A stretch of DNA of 64,000 nucleotides from Isoetes taiwanensis (lineage: Eukaryota; Streptophyta; Lycopodiopsida; Isoetales; Isoetaceae): positions 1-64,000 of the forward strand of contig JAJEKV010000405.1 of the NCBI GenBank assembly GCA_021234155.1, in the 5' to 3' direction. Made by a program: the position numbers and the translations under genes. Below, in pieces: positions 46,980-58,945 of this stretch (position 1 is its first letter; every line of letters begins with the position of its first letter). A model generated the notes under the pieces. It was not told where the DNA came from. It was given only the letters and a program-made list of their open reading frames with translations, and did no database searches.

Positions 46980-47859
46980 TGCTAACCAAATTGTATTCAA
47001 TTGTAACATTCATATTCAAGTAATAAAGAAAAGTTTCATTCTTTTTTGCTATTGGGTAATCTAGTTTGAATAGTAAGAACTAGTTGCATGTTTATTTTGA
47101 AATGTAAGATTTGGTTGCGCATCCCGGTAATCCCTCAATTGAGTTGGTGTAGGACCTCCAGGTTGCACATGGCAACCAATCTATACCTTGATCTTGCAAG
47201 AATGAAGCTCTGTTATTACAGTTTGCAATCGATTTCCCAATTTTAAAATGACCGTGGTACTTCAAATGCCAAATGCTAGCAGTGCCTTAATGTATTTCGT
47301 GTTGAATCCAGCTGGTTTATATGCTTGAGAGATGTACTTAAGTAGATATAAAACTTTCTCTCAAGTCGATGCACTTAGCTATTTCAAAAGATCGCCATTG
47401 ACCAGTCAAAATTGGTCAATGACCCGGCAAAGGAGCTAAGATTTGCAAATGAGTGTTCAAAGTTTCTTTAGTAGTATAATCACTTGGAATTGTCTCGATG
47501 ATCTTTAAGATTGTGTGCAAGCCATAAACCATGGGAAAGGGCAAATAGAATTTGAGTTTGTATGCATGTTTGAATTGTATTGCGTAATACTGCGTGGTAT
47601 TGCGTAATATCAATTGAATTGTTTGAATATCATTTGAATTGTTTTAATTCTTCCGTGGTATTGCGTAATATCGTTTGAATTGTAAGAATTGGTTCCGGGT
47701 ACAAAACACTTTGCATAAACAAGAGAACTGAACCAATGAAGAAAAAAAATATACAAAATTTTTAAAGAAGCACAAAGTTCATATATTCAAGTGGGCTAGT
47801 TACTGGTTTTAGGACTTGTGACTTCCGATCTTGCTTTCTTGTTTCTTGCCCTAAGAATC
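46980..47859. other. AT-rich spacer with short repeats
   Basis: The motif GGTATTGCGTAATATC occurs at least twice (about 47,595 and 47,657), with related TTTGAATTG runs. No coding signal is seen. Confidence 0.5.
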
Positions 47860-48793
47860 TTCTTCTTGCCTTTCCTCTTAGCAACAAAATCTTTGGAAAT
47901 AGGTTTGTCATACTCGGTTATATGAGTTGGAATCCTCACCCATGTCTTTACCTTTTCCTTTCACCTTTGTGACCTTTGTCACCTTCACATCTTCATCAGA
48001 AGACTCTTCATACTCCTCGGTTACTTCATCTTCATCTGCTTTAAAGTAACCAAGTTCTTGCTCAAGCTTGTCAGTTGAAGCTTTAGGGTTCTGTTGGCTC
48101 CGAATACGGACATGGACTTGAACTCTCCCCCCACCGGGAAGGTTAGGGTTAAGTGCAAGTAGCATCAGCACATTGCACTGCACCTACCTTCTTCAACAAA
48201 GCTGCCTTTTTTCCTTTAATTTCTTCTTCAGCTTTCTTTTGCATGTCTGACAAGCTTCTAATGTGATTGATAATCACATTGAGGTTAGCTTCAAAACAAT
48301 TTACTTCATGATCTTTACTCTTATGAACTCTGAGAAAACTGCGGGAGTCTCTGGCCGCTAAAGATGCCCAATTTACCTTGTAATTTTTGGGGTCTCTGCC
48401 ATACAAATGCTCTTGCAAAACGAGTCCTCACTTCATTGTTGGTAGGGCCATTCTGGTATACTTTTCAAGGAGTTCATTGAACTTCTCGCTCAAATGAGCT
48501 TGATTTCCTTGATGTTGATCTTCCGGACCTCAAAGGAACTTCAAAACCGATAAAAATTCAGCATTTGATACTTCTTTTGCCTTGATTTGGCTTGGCTTTC
48601 TTCCGGACGACTCCACTTTCCTAAACTCGGCAAATTCATTGTGTTCTTCTTGGCGGCTTCAAATTGAAATATAATAAAACAAAGTAAAACCACTTACATT
48701 TGAGTACTTTGCGTTATAAATTTTGTCAAGCACAAACATTTTTAAAAAAAAGATAGCAAAAATGTGATACCTCTGGCGCTCGGGAGAACTCAT
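47860..48793 (-). pseudogene. spliced remnant of an unknown nuclear-type protein
   Basis: Exon 1 (48,771-48,793) encodes MSSPERQ and ends in a phase-2 donor, AGAG then GTATCAC. It joins in frame to an acceptor TTTGAAG at 48,657 and exon 2, which reads RQEEHNEFAEFRKVESSGRK, then AKEVSNAEFLSVLKF before a stop. Other frames continue with HLYGRDPKNYKVNWASLAAR, a coiled-coil-like segment (SLSDMQKKAEEEIKGKKAAL), an acidic run (DEDEVTEEYEESSDEDVK) and a basic end (KRKGKKKILRARNKKAR) that looks like a nuclear localisation signal. No family is recognised. It is convergent with the DDE-type gene and 0.9 kb away, so it may be the accessory gene of the same transposon. At least two frameshifts and one stop break it. 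Confidence 0.5.
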
Positions 48794-49102
48794 GGTATAG
48801 TTGCAAAAGAGCTGCCGGAATTGCAAAGGAAGAAAAACAGAGTACAAATACACAAAGCTTGGGAGATAAGTTTGTTCAAGAGCTCAATGCAAGGTAAGGT
48901 GGTCGGAAAAATTCTATGATGATGGGCCGAGTATAACCGGGTTTGAATTGAAGCCGCGAACACGTCGCCAAATCATTACTTCAAACACGCCACGAGGCCC
49001 ATCATGAGCCGTCCCGAGCCCATCCGTGCTCGTTAATTTAGGTGCTGGTAAGGTGCTATAACTTCAAAAAGTTGGGTAGGTTAAGCAAAAAAGCACCCGC
49101 AA
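48794..49102. other. spacer, no feature seen
   Basis: About 300 bp between the remnant's start codon and the LTR-like repeat. It would hold the remnant's promoter; no TATA box at a convincing position was identified. Confidence 0.35.
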
Positions 49103-49750
49103 ATATTGTGGAGAAGCATGAGGAGGGATATTTATATCATTTTGAGTGGAACCTATGGACTTGAAGGAGTATTAAAGTCCTTCTGAAAATATTTTCAATG
49201 GTTGATATTTGGATGATGTGTCATGAATCTAGAGGAGCATGGTAGTTGCAAGGAGTTTAGATGGCCTAGATTTGATCATGAGTTGGCAAATCTAGTGAAC
49301 TTATGGTAGTTAGAATTTGGATCTAAGGTTGTGATTTGCCTAGATCTAATGGCTAGGATCAAGTGGAGTTTTCTATAAATTAACTAAAATTCGTGTAGAA
49401 GGAAGGCCCAATTTTGGAAGATAGCATCTAGGCAAAGTTCTTGAAGTTGTGAGTATCTTTCTTGATTAGTTGGATTATTATGTTGAAGTGTGATATTTTG
49501 AATACGATTATGTGATTCTCTCATGTGTTATCTCTATTTCTCTAATCTCAAATGAAGTTTATGAAATGATGCAAGAATTTATGATGGTATGAATTATGTT
49601 GGTGATGATAATGCCAGTAGAGGAAGGCTTAGCCTATCTCATATACCTTGAGATTTGCTTAAGTTCTTGTAGTTACCTCTTGGTTTTCAGTTTGCCTTGG
49701 TTGTATTGACAATGCTAACATGTTTTGGGGGGCATTGTGAGAAAGCAACA
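49103..49750 (+). mobile_element. LTR-like repeat, copy at 49 kb
   Basis: About 550 bp of this block are repeated at 61,835-62,383 with few differences (shared start ATATTGTGGAGAAGCATGAG). It carries GGAGTATTAAAGTCCTTCTG, alike in placement to GGTGTATAAAAGTCC in the 38-kb LTR-like block. It ends GGGGGGCATTGTGAGAAAGC then AACA, like that block. These points make it an LTR of a related family. No clear primer site or gag follows. Confidence 0.55.
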
Positions 49751-49908
49751 CTTTGCTGATATAATCTCATATATTTTAGATCACGATGGTGGTTGTATCA
49801 AGTTATGAAGTTATGATGCAATCTGTAACTTTAGAATATCATTTGAATATGTTCAAGGAAGGGTGGCTTATCAATGGTGTCTATCTGAAGTTTTTGTATA
49901 TAGGAATG

Positions 49909-49995
49909 CCACGTGTAGCAAATTCCGGCCTAGAAAATTGGCCGACGTGCGGACGCACGGAGACCAATTTTCTGCCTGGAATTTGCGATACGTGG
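49909..49995. repeat. imperfect hairpin, arms about 33 nt
   Basis: Left arm 49,909-49,941 (CCACGTGTAGCAAATTCC...) pairs with right arm 49,964-49,995 with about four mismatches and one gap, around a 22-base GC-rich loop. It lies in an open frame of 73 codons that I attribute to chance. Confidence 0.75.
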
Positions 49996-52512
49996 ACATT
50001 AATGTAATGTGAAATTTAGGGTGGAGTATTTTCTGTGCCACGTCACAATTTTACTGTTCACAATTTTGCTGGCCGAGCTCCGGGTATGGCGCCATCGTGA
50101 CGCCAGAGCTCTACGTGTCGTCAATCCGACCATTGTTTACGTTTTCTGAAGCGCCTTGATGTGATTTTGAAGAAGAGCGCCTGAGATTATCATAGTTTTT
50201 GAAGGGTCTTTGTTTTCTTGTGTCTTTCTGGAGATTTTCGTGGCTTTTTCAACTGAAAGGCCTTATTTGAATAAGAATCTTTTATTCTTGCACTAGATTT
50301 TCGTATTCTTGTTCTGTCCCTTTTCTTTTTATTATTCTTTCAGCAATTACAGCTTCAACTTCGACACTTAGAGTCCTAGGACGAGTCTGACGACTTGTAG
50401 GAGGAATTTCTGGATCTGGATTCTAATCTTGGTAAGTATTTTTCTTGCATGTTTTTTATTAAATTTTTTAGTGCCTAATGTGATTTATTTGTTGCATGCA
50501 GAGTCTGAAGTATATCAATAGTGTGTAGTAGTAGTAGTAGTATTGTCATTCTTGTTTTATTTTTTGGAAGTATGATTGGAAGTCTGGAGTATACAGGAAT
50601 GCCAGATGTTCCGAGATTCATTGTTTTGTCTGATATTACCAATGATTAGAATAAGGATGGCTGTGACACGGGCAGATTGGGAGAAAGAAAAATATGGATT
50701 TTGCTATGAATCTGGTTTTGAATGTAATGTTTCTGCTATGAATCTAGTTTCGAATGTAATGTTTCCGCTATGTTCAATGTACCTGAACAAATGAAGAGTT
50801 CAATGCAAAGGATGTGGAATTTTGTCTAATATTTCATTGAATGAATTGTCTCTAATATGTGATTGAATGTTATAACTGTATTTGAATAATATGGGATTGA
50901 AATGATTGAAAACATACCTTCAAAATGACCTTCAAGAATCACTGATTTTTGGGAAATGGCCTGCAAGAATCACTGATTCTTTGAAAGAATCTGTGCCACA
51001 TGGCACACAAAGGTTGATAGATGGGGCAAAAAATGCCCCACCCAAATTTTACATCAAAGAGAAACAAGGTGGTCATATTTGGAAAAATCTGTTGAATCTG
51101 GAGCCAACCTATTGCAGAGGTATGGATTTAAATTTCAAGCGAATAAGAAGTACTTGTAGATAAAAGCAAGCTGTTTTTATTTACCTGGCCAGTAAGGTTG
51201 AACCAAAAATTGCTTGATGATTTACTCATTTTTGCCGCCATGAAATAAGGAGAAAGAAATAATACAAAAACTTTGGTGCTCTTACATCTGCCAAAACAGG
51301 CTCCAACATTACATTTACAATGCTTTTATCTAATAGAATGCTTGGGCATGCTCTTAACAAACAAAATTTGTCTCGTGTCTACTGCTTGCCATGAGCGGCT
51401 ACTACCAATGTCCTTTGCCTAAAACTGTCTGATGATATCTCAATGTTTCATCTGTCTGTAATGCCATTAGAATTTGCAAAAAAGAGAAGAAAATAATTTG
51501 CTAAGTCTTGCTTACGATCCTGTCAGATGTTCCGAAACCTAACAGGCTCTATTGCCGTCCTAACCATCTGCCATAGCCACTTTTTGCCCATCCATTATGC
51601 CTTCTCCTCATACAACAATACCCTACTCAACAATATTATGAAACATCATACACATCTGATGGCAGTGCATATCATAATTGGGATGTTTTTTGCACGCAGT
51701 AGTTGATTTAGAACAAAATTAACAGTAGTAACAAAGTTTTTCTTTTGTTGATGCCCATCATGATACCACATCCCTTTATAATCAGTATGACATTCTGCAG
51801 TTGTATTTCCAATGTCTCTGGGCTGAATAGAAGTGCCGAGAGTCGCCAAGTTGATTGTTGTCAAAGTGCCGAAGATGATGTTGAAGAAGCGTAACATAGT
51901 TTAGGCGATGGATATGACATCGCTTCTTATGGCACCCTGCCGAATGGTGCACCTATGCCTGCAAAATGAACACGTAAAGGTCAATAGCATGCAATTTCAT
52001 TGTGTTTCAAACTGCCATTATAAACCATAATGGTCTAGTCTTTTCTTAGATTTGAAAGTTATAACTTTTTTGAAGTTTTGAAACAATACAAGTTTTTCCA
52101 GTTTAAGTGCAGTAACAATACAAGGAATTTACATATAAACTTCAATAGTAATACAAGTTTTTCAAAAAACTAATTTCCATTGCATTCAAAAGTTCTAAAG
52201 TACAAGAGATTTGAGATCAATGATCTTCATTCCAAAAATCAAAATAAAAAAGGGATTAAGTGTTCAATATTTTTTCTTCAGACCTTCGAGCACAATATTC
52301 ATATCTTTTAGATCAGCACAGTCGATGAAGAAGTTGTTGATAGTTCCACCAACAAATGACTACAAGAAAAACTACAAGAAAAACTTAAGCAATGTTTAGA
52401 AGCCGACACCATAATTAAAAAAGCACCGGTGACGCCATGATTAAGCACTTGATAAACCTCTAAACGGTAACCTGCAAGAAAAAAACAGAACAATGTTAGA
52501 ATTTGAAAAAAT
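49996..52512. other. mostly non-coding; unassigned frames
   Basis: Includes a (GTA)n run at about 50,524-50,542. At 51,646-51,897 a minus-strand frame carries TSIQPRDIGNTTAECHTDYK; an acceptor-like TTTTGCAG precedes it at about 51,960 but in another frame. Nothing is recognised. Confidence 0.35.
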
Positions 52513-52756
52513 TAGCTTTGACACTTTTAAAAACATTTTAAGAAAAGTTTTAGTTTGAAATTTATGAAATTCTAAAGATAATATTTTAATTATAACTATG
52601 AATAATTGAAAATATATTAAAAATTAATCAATAATAAACTTTTCAAAAAAAAAAAAAAAAAAACGTTATTAAAGCATAAGTGTAACCATTTAATTAATTT
52701 CAATTTTAAAATTTTCTTTTAAGTATTTTGAAAAATAACATTTAATTATTCAGGGC
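52513..52756. repeat. 244-bp AT-rich direct repeat, copy 1
   Basis: Matches 53,581-53,817 closely along its whole length, from AGCTTTGACACTTTTAAAAA to TTTAATTATTCAGGGC. The main difference is the length of an internal A-run (19 versus 14). Confidence 0.9.
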
Positions 52757-52876
52757 AGATTCAGCTTTAGTAGTACTTCTCGTTCAAATAAATGGCAACC
52801 AATCTAAAAATAGATGTGAATTAGTATAACATGTTAATGTAACAAAATTATCATAAAATGAGTAAAAGTTATTACC

Positions 52877-53123
52877 ATGAGATGGTTTGCGGCATCAATT
52901 AACATGGCCATTAGGTTTCTCGCTCAGACCATTCGTCCATGGTCTTGGGCCAAGTCACGAACGATGGATCCCTCCAATAAATTCTGTAGAACGTACCTCC
53001 TACTAACCCAAGTCTAGCAATGTTAATGATCACTACATTCTCTTTGATCCCTTCTACAATCTTGGTTAAAACCTCCTTCCCAAATGCCCATGCTAACTTA
53101 GCAATGGGGATTTGGGATACCAT
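52877..53123 (-). CDS. unassigned open frame, possible exon
   Basis: Reads EGIKENVVIINIARLGLVGG, then TFYRIYWRDPSFVTWPKTMD, then EWSERET followed by a stop and WPC, LMPQTISW, with a donor-like GGTAATAAC at about 52,876. Strongly protein-like but not recognised. It lies between the two AT-rich direct repeats, and the single internal stop suggests decay. Confidence 0.35.
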
Positions 53124-53580
53124 GACTTTGGCTTTTAGTTTTGAGTGAATAAGTACGCGGATACTACGACAAGGACAGTACCATCATCTGACACATATGA
53201 CACATCAAACATGAATAAAATGCACATATGACATATTCAACAAAACTTGAACTTATTCAGATTTAAAAGATAGCACTTTAAGGATGCCATTATAAGAATA
53301 TATGTATTGTTTAAATCTTTTTGATTATTGTATTATTTATAATTTTTAATTATATAAATTTATCCTTAAATTAAAACCTTAACAGTTATCAAAGCATAAA
53401 ATTGCTTTTCAGACTAATTTACACTTGAATCTATTTAAAATTAGATATTTCAAGAACATAAAATTTCAATTTTCAGTGATTTAACAAATTTAATGTTAAC
53501 AATCATGATAATTTCTAAACGAAATGTGATGGTTTGATAAACGATGACTTAAAATTATTATAAGAATTTTACAACTTACA
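53124..53580. other. AT-rich spacer
   Basis: Very AT-rich and non-coding. Confidence 0.4.
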
Positions 53581-53817
53581 AGCTTTGACACTTTTAAAAA
53601 CACTTTAAGAAAAGTTTTAGTTTGAAATTTATTAAATTATAAAGTTAATGTTTTAAGTATAACTATGAATAATTGAAAATACATTGAAAATTAATCAATA
53701 ATAAACTTTTCAAAAAAAAAAAAAAAGTTATTAAAGCATAAGTGTAACTATTTAATTAATTTCATTTTAAAATTTTCTTTTAAGTATTTTGAAAAATAAC
53801 ATTTAATTATTCAGGGC
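53581..53817. repeat. AT-rich direct repeat, copy 2
   Basis: Partner of 52,513-52,756, same orientation, 1,068 bp apart. Together they could mark the ends of a small LTR-type or non-coding element enclosing the open frame at 52,877-53,123. Confidence 0.9.
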
Positions 53818-54428
53818 CTTTCTTACATGAAAATTTAATTGTAAATAGATTAAAGTGAAAGCAATTAAATACTTTAGTAACGATCAAATTTCTTATTAAA
53901 AGATAATTAAGACAAATTATTAAAATCAATAAGAATTAAAATATATATAATCTTATCAAGGGATTCTTAAAATATGCAACCCTGCTACTAATCCACTACA
54001 TTTCTGCCTTTATATGATTCCATACACTCCCTATAGTTCAGGCCAGTCGTGTGGACAAGCTTCTAATCCAACGCCTAAGACCATTTCTACAAGAGCAATA
54101 AAGTTCGTACCTTTGGCTTGAAAAACCCACAGCCCCTTTTTCCACAATGCATGGGGCTACATCTATGCACCGGAACAGATCAAACTACGATATGAGAAGA
54201 AACCCATAATTCTTGGGAAGACTCTTATAGCAAAACAAACTACAACATTGGCCGAAGTGAAGTGGCTTTCTTATTGAGCGTTCAAAAACAAGGTACAATA
54301 GTATAGTAGTAGAAATGATTGGCTAAAAATATAAAGCCAAATAAACCCCGGAACTAGACAATCACCAAGAGTTTTAATAAGAAAGAGATAAGCCACAAAG
54401 AAACTCAGAGTCAGCGATTTATCAACTG
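53818..54428. other. AT-rich spacer, no feature seen
   Basis: No coding signal or repeat seen. Confidence 0.4.
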
Positions 54429-54476
54429 GAATAAAAACCCCGCCCTTTCGGGTTTTCGAGGAAAACCATGGAGATA
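54429..54476. repeat. nested hairpin element, copy 2 (minus orientation)
   Basis: On the minus strand: TTTATC, then hairpin arms GGTTTTC and GAAAACC around CTC, then CGAAAGGGCGGGGTTTTTA. A GATAAA outer arm lies a few bases beyond the left coordinate (about 54,417-54,423). Confidence 0.7.
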
Positions 54477-54634
54477 AATAACGGACTAAGAGCAATGCAA
54501 GCGCATCATCCATCCAACATTTGACAATAATCTTTGCGCGCCCATCGTCTCACACGTGTAAACTCTCAATGACCATGGGACTTGATAGAATGAAGAAGTA
54601 AGAAATAATATCGAAACAATACTTCTATAGTCGT

Positions 54635-55145
54635 AAGGACAAGGTTCCAATTTGAATGCGGCTTGAATTAGATCATGATAGCTTGATAAAATAAGAAGCA
54701 AGAAGCAATGTTGAAAATTCGTCCATAGTCGTGAAGCCACGGCCCAGCTCCAATGCAGCTTGAGTTAGATCTAAGGGAATAAAAAACTTTTATAATGAAA
54801 CACGTTAAGAAATCATTAGTCATGTCAAAATCCAAAAAACAAGCATATACAGACCATATTGAGTTCAATATAAATAAGAAATAAGCAAACCACCCATATA
54901 AAATGAGCACAAGCCAAGAAACAAAAGACCACAATTTAATAGAGTGCAAAAGCAAGAAAAATGTCATGAAGCCACGTTCCAATTTGAATGCGGCTTGAAT
55001 TATCTCTAAAAGAACAAAAAACTTGAAAATGAAACATGATAAGGAACTGAATGAACTGTCAATCATGCCAAAATCAACAAACAAGCATATACAAGAACGA
55101 ATCGGGTAAGAAATCAGCAAACTACTTCTATAAAATGAGGATAAG
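54635..55145. repeat. tandem repeat array, units of 100-240 bp
   Basis: The motif CAATTTGAATGCGGCTTGAA (or a variant) begins units at about 54,648, 54,750 and 54,976. The last two units share about 190 bp, including AAACAAGCATATACA. The 205-codon minus-strand frame across 54,668-55,285 is a by-product: its repeats mirror the DNA repeats. Confidence 0.75.
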
Positions 55146-56160
55146 CGACGGGACGGGGAAGAACATCCGCCTAGCCAGGAATAACATCTGCAAACTAGTG
55201 CGGGGAAGAACATCCATCCAATCAACACAATGAAGCAAATAGGACGGAGAAGAAAATTTGCATAGTCAGAAAATACCAAATGCAACTAAGGCAGGGAAGA
55301 ACATCCAACTATAAACTACAAATGAAGGAAAAATAGACAAGCAAGATGAGGAGAAACGCCAAACACAAATTTCAAGTACCTTGCAAAAGGGCATGGGAGG
55401 GTGGGAAAGTAGGAAGACAAAGCTCAAAAGAAGGAACGCTCAAGAGGAAGGCCGATGATGAAAACCTAGAATTGACGAAATATATAAGGACGTTCCAAAA
55501 AAGGCTCGTCTTCTCCAAGAATGATGGTTCTATGTTGTCATAGAACCATTGCAGAACCAAGTCATGTTTTTAGACTTTTCCTGGGATAAAAACCTGAGGG
55601 TACCTTCAAGACCAAACCGTTAAGTTAGGATTGGGTTAGGATTTTAACAATTGTTAGATTCACCTAACATTACAACAATAATGCTTACCATTTTGAAGAT
55701 TCGCTCCTCCAAACACTTGTTAATGATGCTAAACAAGGAAAAAGCAAGTTAAAACTTGCATGCAACAAGTTTTATCAACAACATGCAAGAAACTTCTCTA
55801 CAGACACCAAACTCCGTAATGAAGCAGCAGCAGAAGTTTAGAACACAGAGCCTGACAAGAAAGCAACAAGCGCCATAGCGGGAGATAAAAAAATCAGAAA
55901 ACATCTCAAGAAACTTCTCAAAACATCTCGAAACTTCGCTAAACTCTGTCAGTGAGTAACAACAGCAGATTAAAACCCAGCACCGGCCAAAAAAGCAATG
56001 AGCGCCATAGGTGAACTTAGAAAAACCAGAGCGCCATCGCCGGAGTTCGATGATAACGTGACAAGGGAAGCTGACTTCACGAAAAAAGGTTTTATACCTC
56101 CGCCATGTAACCGCACACGTGGCGGACGAAATTGCATGATGTTGACTTTTATGTCGGGTA
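55146..56160. other. unassigned region
   Basis: The short phrase GGGGAAGAACATCC recurs at about 55,155 and 55,202, with a variant at 55,286. Lysine-rich plus-strand frames near 55,350-55,540 have no recognised family. Confidence 0.35.
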
Positions 56161-56233
56161 ATGGTCGAGAGTAGGCCATTTCGGCTTATAATGGCCTGGC
56201 GGCGGGCATCCGAAATGGCCTACTCTCGGCCAT
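56161..56233. repeat. 24-bp inverted repeat, one mismatch
   Basis: Arms at 56,161-56,184 (starts ATGGTCGAGAGTAGG) and 56,210-56,233 (ends CTCTCGGCCAT) around a 25-base loop. It sits near CTGATCCGCTATACCCTAACG (56,253), which also occurs at about 40,138. Confidence 0.9.
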
Positions 56234-56667
56234 TACTCCCTCTAAAGAGGAGACTGATCCGCTATACCCTAACGACTCGATCACACGCAGAGGAGTGGAA
56301 AATAAGGGAAAGAAAAAAAGACGGTCATCGAAAAGGAAGGAAATAAAAGAAATTTTAAAGGATAAAGAATCATGAAAAAAATAAACTTTAATACCTTGGT
56401 AATAGTTCATTGGATAAATTGTGTGGCTATCGACCATTTGTTATCAAATCCATATTCTAGAATGGGACTCGCATGAAACCAACAAATCAGCCGACCTAGA
56501 CTTGCTTCTCATTCATCTCAGCAGATTTTCTACAATGGTGGATAGTGGGTAGCCGCACACATGCGAACTACCCATAAAAAATAAAGGGAAAATCCAATTA
56601 TATCATTTGGACCCCAACAAAATACAATGCTAATAGAGATCTGGCTGTAGTGTACTGCCAGAAAACT

Positions 56668-56725
56668 TATCAAGGGATTAAAAAACCCCACCCTTCGGTT
56701 TTTCGAGGAAAACCCTAGTGATAAG
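56668..56725. repeat. nested hairpin element, copy 3 (minus orientation)
   Basis: On the minus strand: CTTATCACTA, arms GGTTTTC and GAAAAACC around CTC, then GAAGGGTGGGGTTTTTTAA, then TTGATAAG. Outer arms CTTATC and GATAAG are complementary. Confidence 0.75.
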
Positions 56726-56932
56726 CCTTCTCGGCAAGGGGCTTGGACAAATGGAAGGCATAAAAATCGCTCCCAAAACCAACCTAATGGAAAAGTCGAA
56801 AGCAGATGCCGCCGCTAACCCGCACTGCACATCACCAACAAAACAACAAGACAAAACAAACCTCCCGGTGGAGGGGTTGATTATGGCGTGCTACGCGATA
56901 AAAAATACAATAACAAAGAAGGGGAGGGTGGG

Positions 56933-57443
56933 TTCAAAGAGAATAAGGATGCTGGCGAGAGAGAAGAGGAAGCACCGATGAGAAGTCGGCGTAAACGCCC
57001 TAAAATAGCGAACTCCCAACGAGAATGGGCATCGCTACCGCATGCATGCAAAACATGCATGCTCGTCCCATTCTAGAATGGCGATCCGATGTCTCTGGAT
57101 GATGGGATTCTAGAATGGGACTCGCGATGAAACCAACAAACCGCCGAATACCAAAGGACTTCCTTAACAAACTAGGATCGGGACGAAGGTCACGGGGATG
57201 AAGGCTAAAGGCTAAAAGGACAAAGATGAAAGAAACGCCAAATTGGCCAAACCAAAGGTGAAGAAGCCCCTCCCCGCTTCGGAAACAATTCAAAGAGAAT
57301 AAGGTGCTGAGAGAGAGAAGAGGAAGCGCCGGATGAGAAGTCGGGCGTAAACGCCCTAAAATAGCGAACTCCCAACTGAATGGGCATGCGCCCCCGCATG
57401 CATGCAAAACATGCATGCTCGTCCCATTCTAGAATGGTGATCG
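56933..57443. repeat. tandem duplication of about 155 bp
   Basis: Copy 1 at 56,933-57,086 and copy 2 at 57,289-57,443, sharing TTCAAAGAGAATAAGG, GTAAACGCCCTAAAATAGCG and a hairpin GCATGCATG-CAAAA-CATGCATGC. Both end at CCCATTCTAGAATGG. A third partial relative (TTCTAGAATGGGACTCGC) is at 56,456 and 57,109. Confidence 0.85.
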
Positions 57444-57456
57444 ATGGGATTACATA

Positions 57457-57504
57457 TACAAGAAATTTATCGTGGCGGCCAAGGCTGCCGTGAACATTTC
57501 TCTT
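57457..57504. repeat. 47-bp palindromic block, copy 2
   Basis: Same as 31,847-31,893 except that three positions in the hairpin have T where copy 1 has C, each at a CpG. Confidence 0.75.
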
Positions 57505-58887
57505 ACTGATTGACTTACACAGGTGGATTTGTGTGATGTCCAGCTTGGTGTCAGTTTAAAACTAGAATGCTACATCAACTTAAATGCTAGGCAGCTCACA
57601 CACAGGGGCTCAATGCTAATTGATTACTTTTACAAAAGTCTAAAAATTATTTGGCAATTTGATCTTTTACAATTTGTTTGAAGATGTTATTTGTTGGATT
57701 GTCTATTTTGCAACGGTTCAAAAGATGTTCTTGAACATGCAAGGCACAAGTCTAGATTTCTACAATAATTAATACGCCTAGAATTATTGAAGACGATATT
57801 ATACATGATGTTTGCATGCAAAAGATACTGCGTATTTTTGCATACATCAAAATACACATGAATATTATGTTCTGCATGATAACTTGTTGGTATCATCGAG
57901 CAATGGGTCTAATGAGACCACTTTCAAACATGGTCCAAAAAAGGGCAACAAAGTCATAATGGCAAGAAATGGAGAACTTTACTTAATAAAGGAATGCTCA
58001 GTTACATGCTAATGGGAAAATAATGGACTATGCTTGAGGTTTTTTTTAGCACATGCATGATGTTGTGGGAGGCATTTGTGCTATCATTAGCCGATATTCA
58101 TATTCCAACATTCTGTTATAACACAAGTAGAAAGGTTAGTTCTTGCTAAGATGCCCAACAGTTCTTGCACCATCTAAAGATGTCATTAATCATGGTGTTG
58201 CCTTTCAATAATACAAAATACAATTCCAATGTAATGGAGTTTGTAAGTGGAATGAAAAGTTGTGGATTTGCCATATCTATAGATTAAAAAATAAAGTATG
58301 AAAACTGTGAAGTGTAGTTTGCATGATTAATGCTGAACTAGAATGACTCATTCAACTGCATCCACCCCAAATGTGCAATGGTAAATGCCCCTTTTCACAT
58401 ACTTAAGATGGGTGCTCAATGCCTAATCGTTGTTGTGTATATCATCATTATGGAAAGGTGGAGAATAAGAAGCGAAAGATGTATATATTTGGAGTCATGT
58501 TTGAAACAATGGTGCATCTAGAAAGCCTGTAATGGTTCCACTTAAGGAACTTAGGATGATAATATTAAAGATGGGAACTATTTAGCAATGGGTATAAACA
58601 AATAAGTTGCATGTGGCCTTATGGCAATTGTTAAGCATGTGACACATCTACTAAATGGAAACTAAAAATTATGTTGACCTGATGTCTCTTACATCTTAGG
58701 GAGGGAGCCAAGGCATCAAAATAACACTGTTGCGTGGCTATAAAAAACGTGGCTCTGTTCTGAATCTTCTGAGCTAAATGCAATTTTTTGGAATATTTTG
58801 AAATAGCAACATGCACCTTGGACAACAGCAACTCCTCATCATTTGAGCTTTTCAAATTTGTCTTGTTTTTCTGTTTCATTCAGCAAC
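57505..58887. other. AT-rich, no gene recognised
   Basis: Several 60-80 codon frames, none with a recognisable motif or convincing splice sites. Confidence 0.4.
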
Positions 58888-58945
58888 TTACAGGTGCTTT
58901 AGCTTGTTGAGCTGGTGCTTTAGCTTGTTGAGCTGGTGCTTTTGC
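58888..58945. repeat. 21-bp tandem repeat
   Basis: GGTGCTTTAGCTTGTTGAGCT-type unit, two full copies and a third partial copy. Confidence 0.85.

Noticed and set aside
54668..55285. 205-codon minus-strand frame, hydrophobic
   Set aside because: It spans DNA tandem repeats and its peptide repeats follow the DNA units in different frames. It has no domain, so it is a by-product of low-stop AT-rich repeat sequence.
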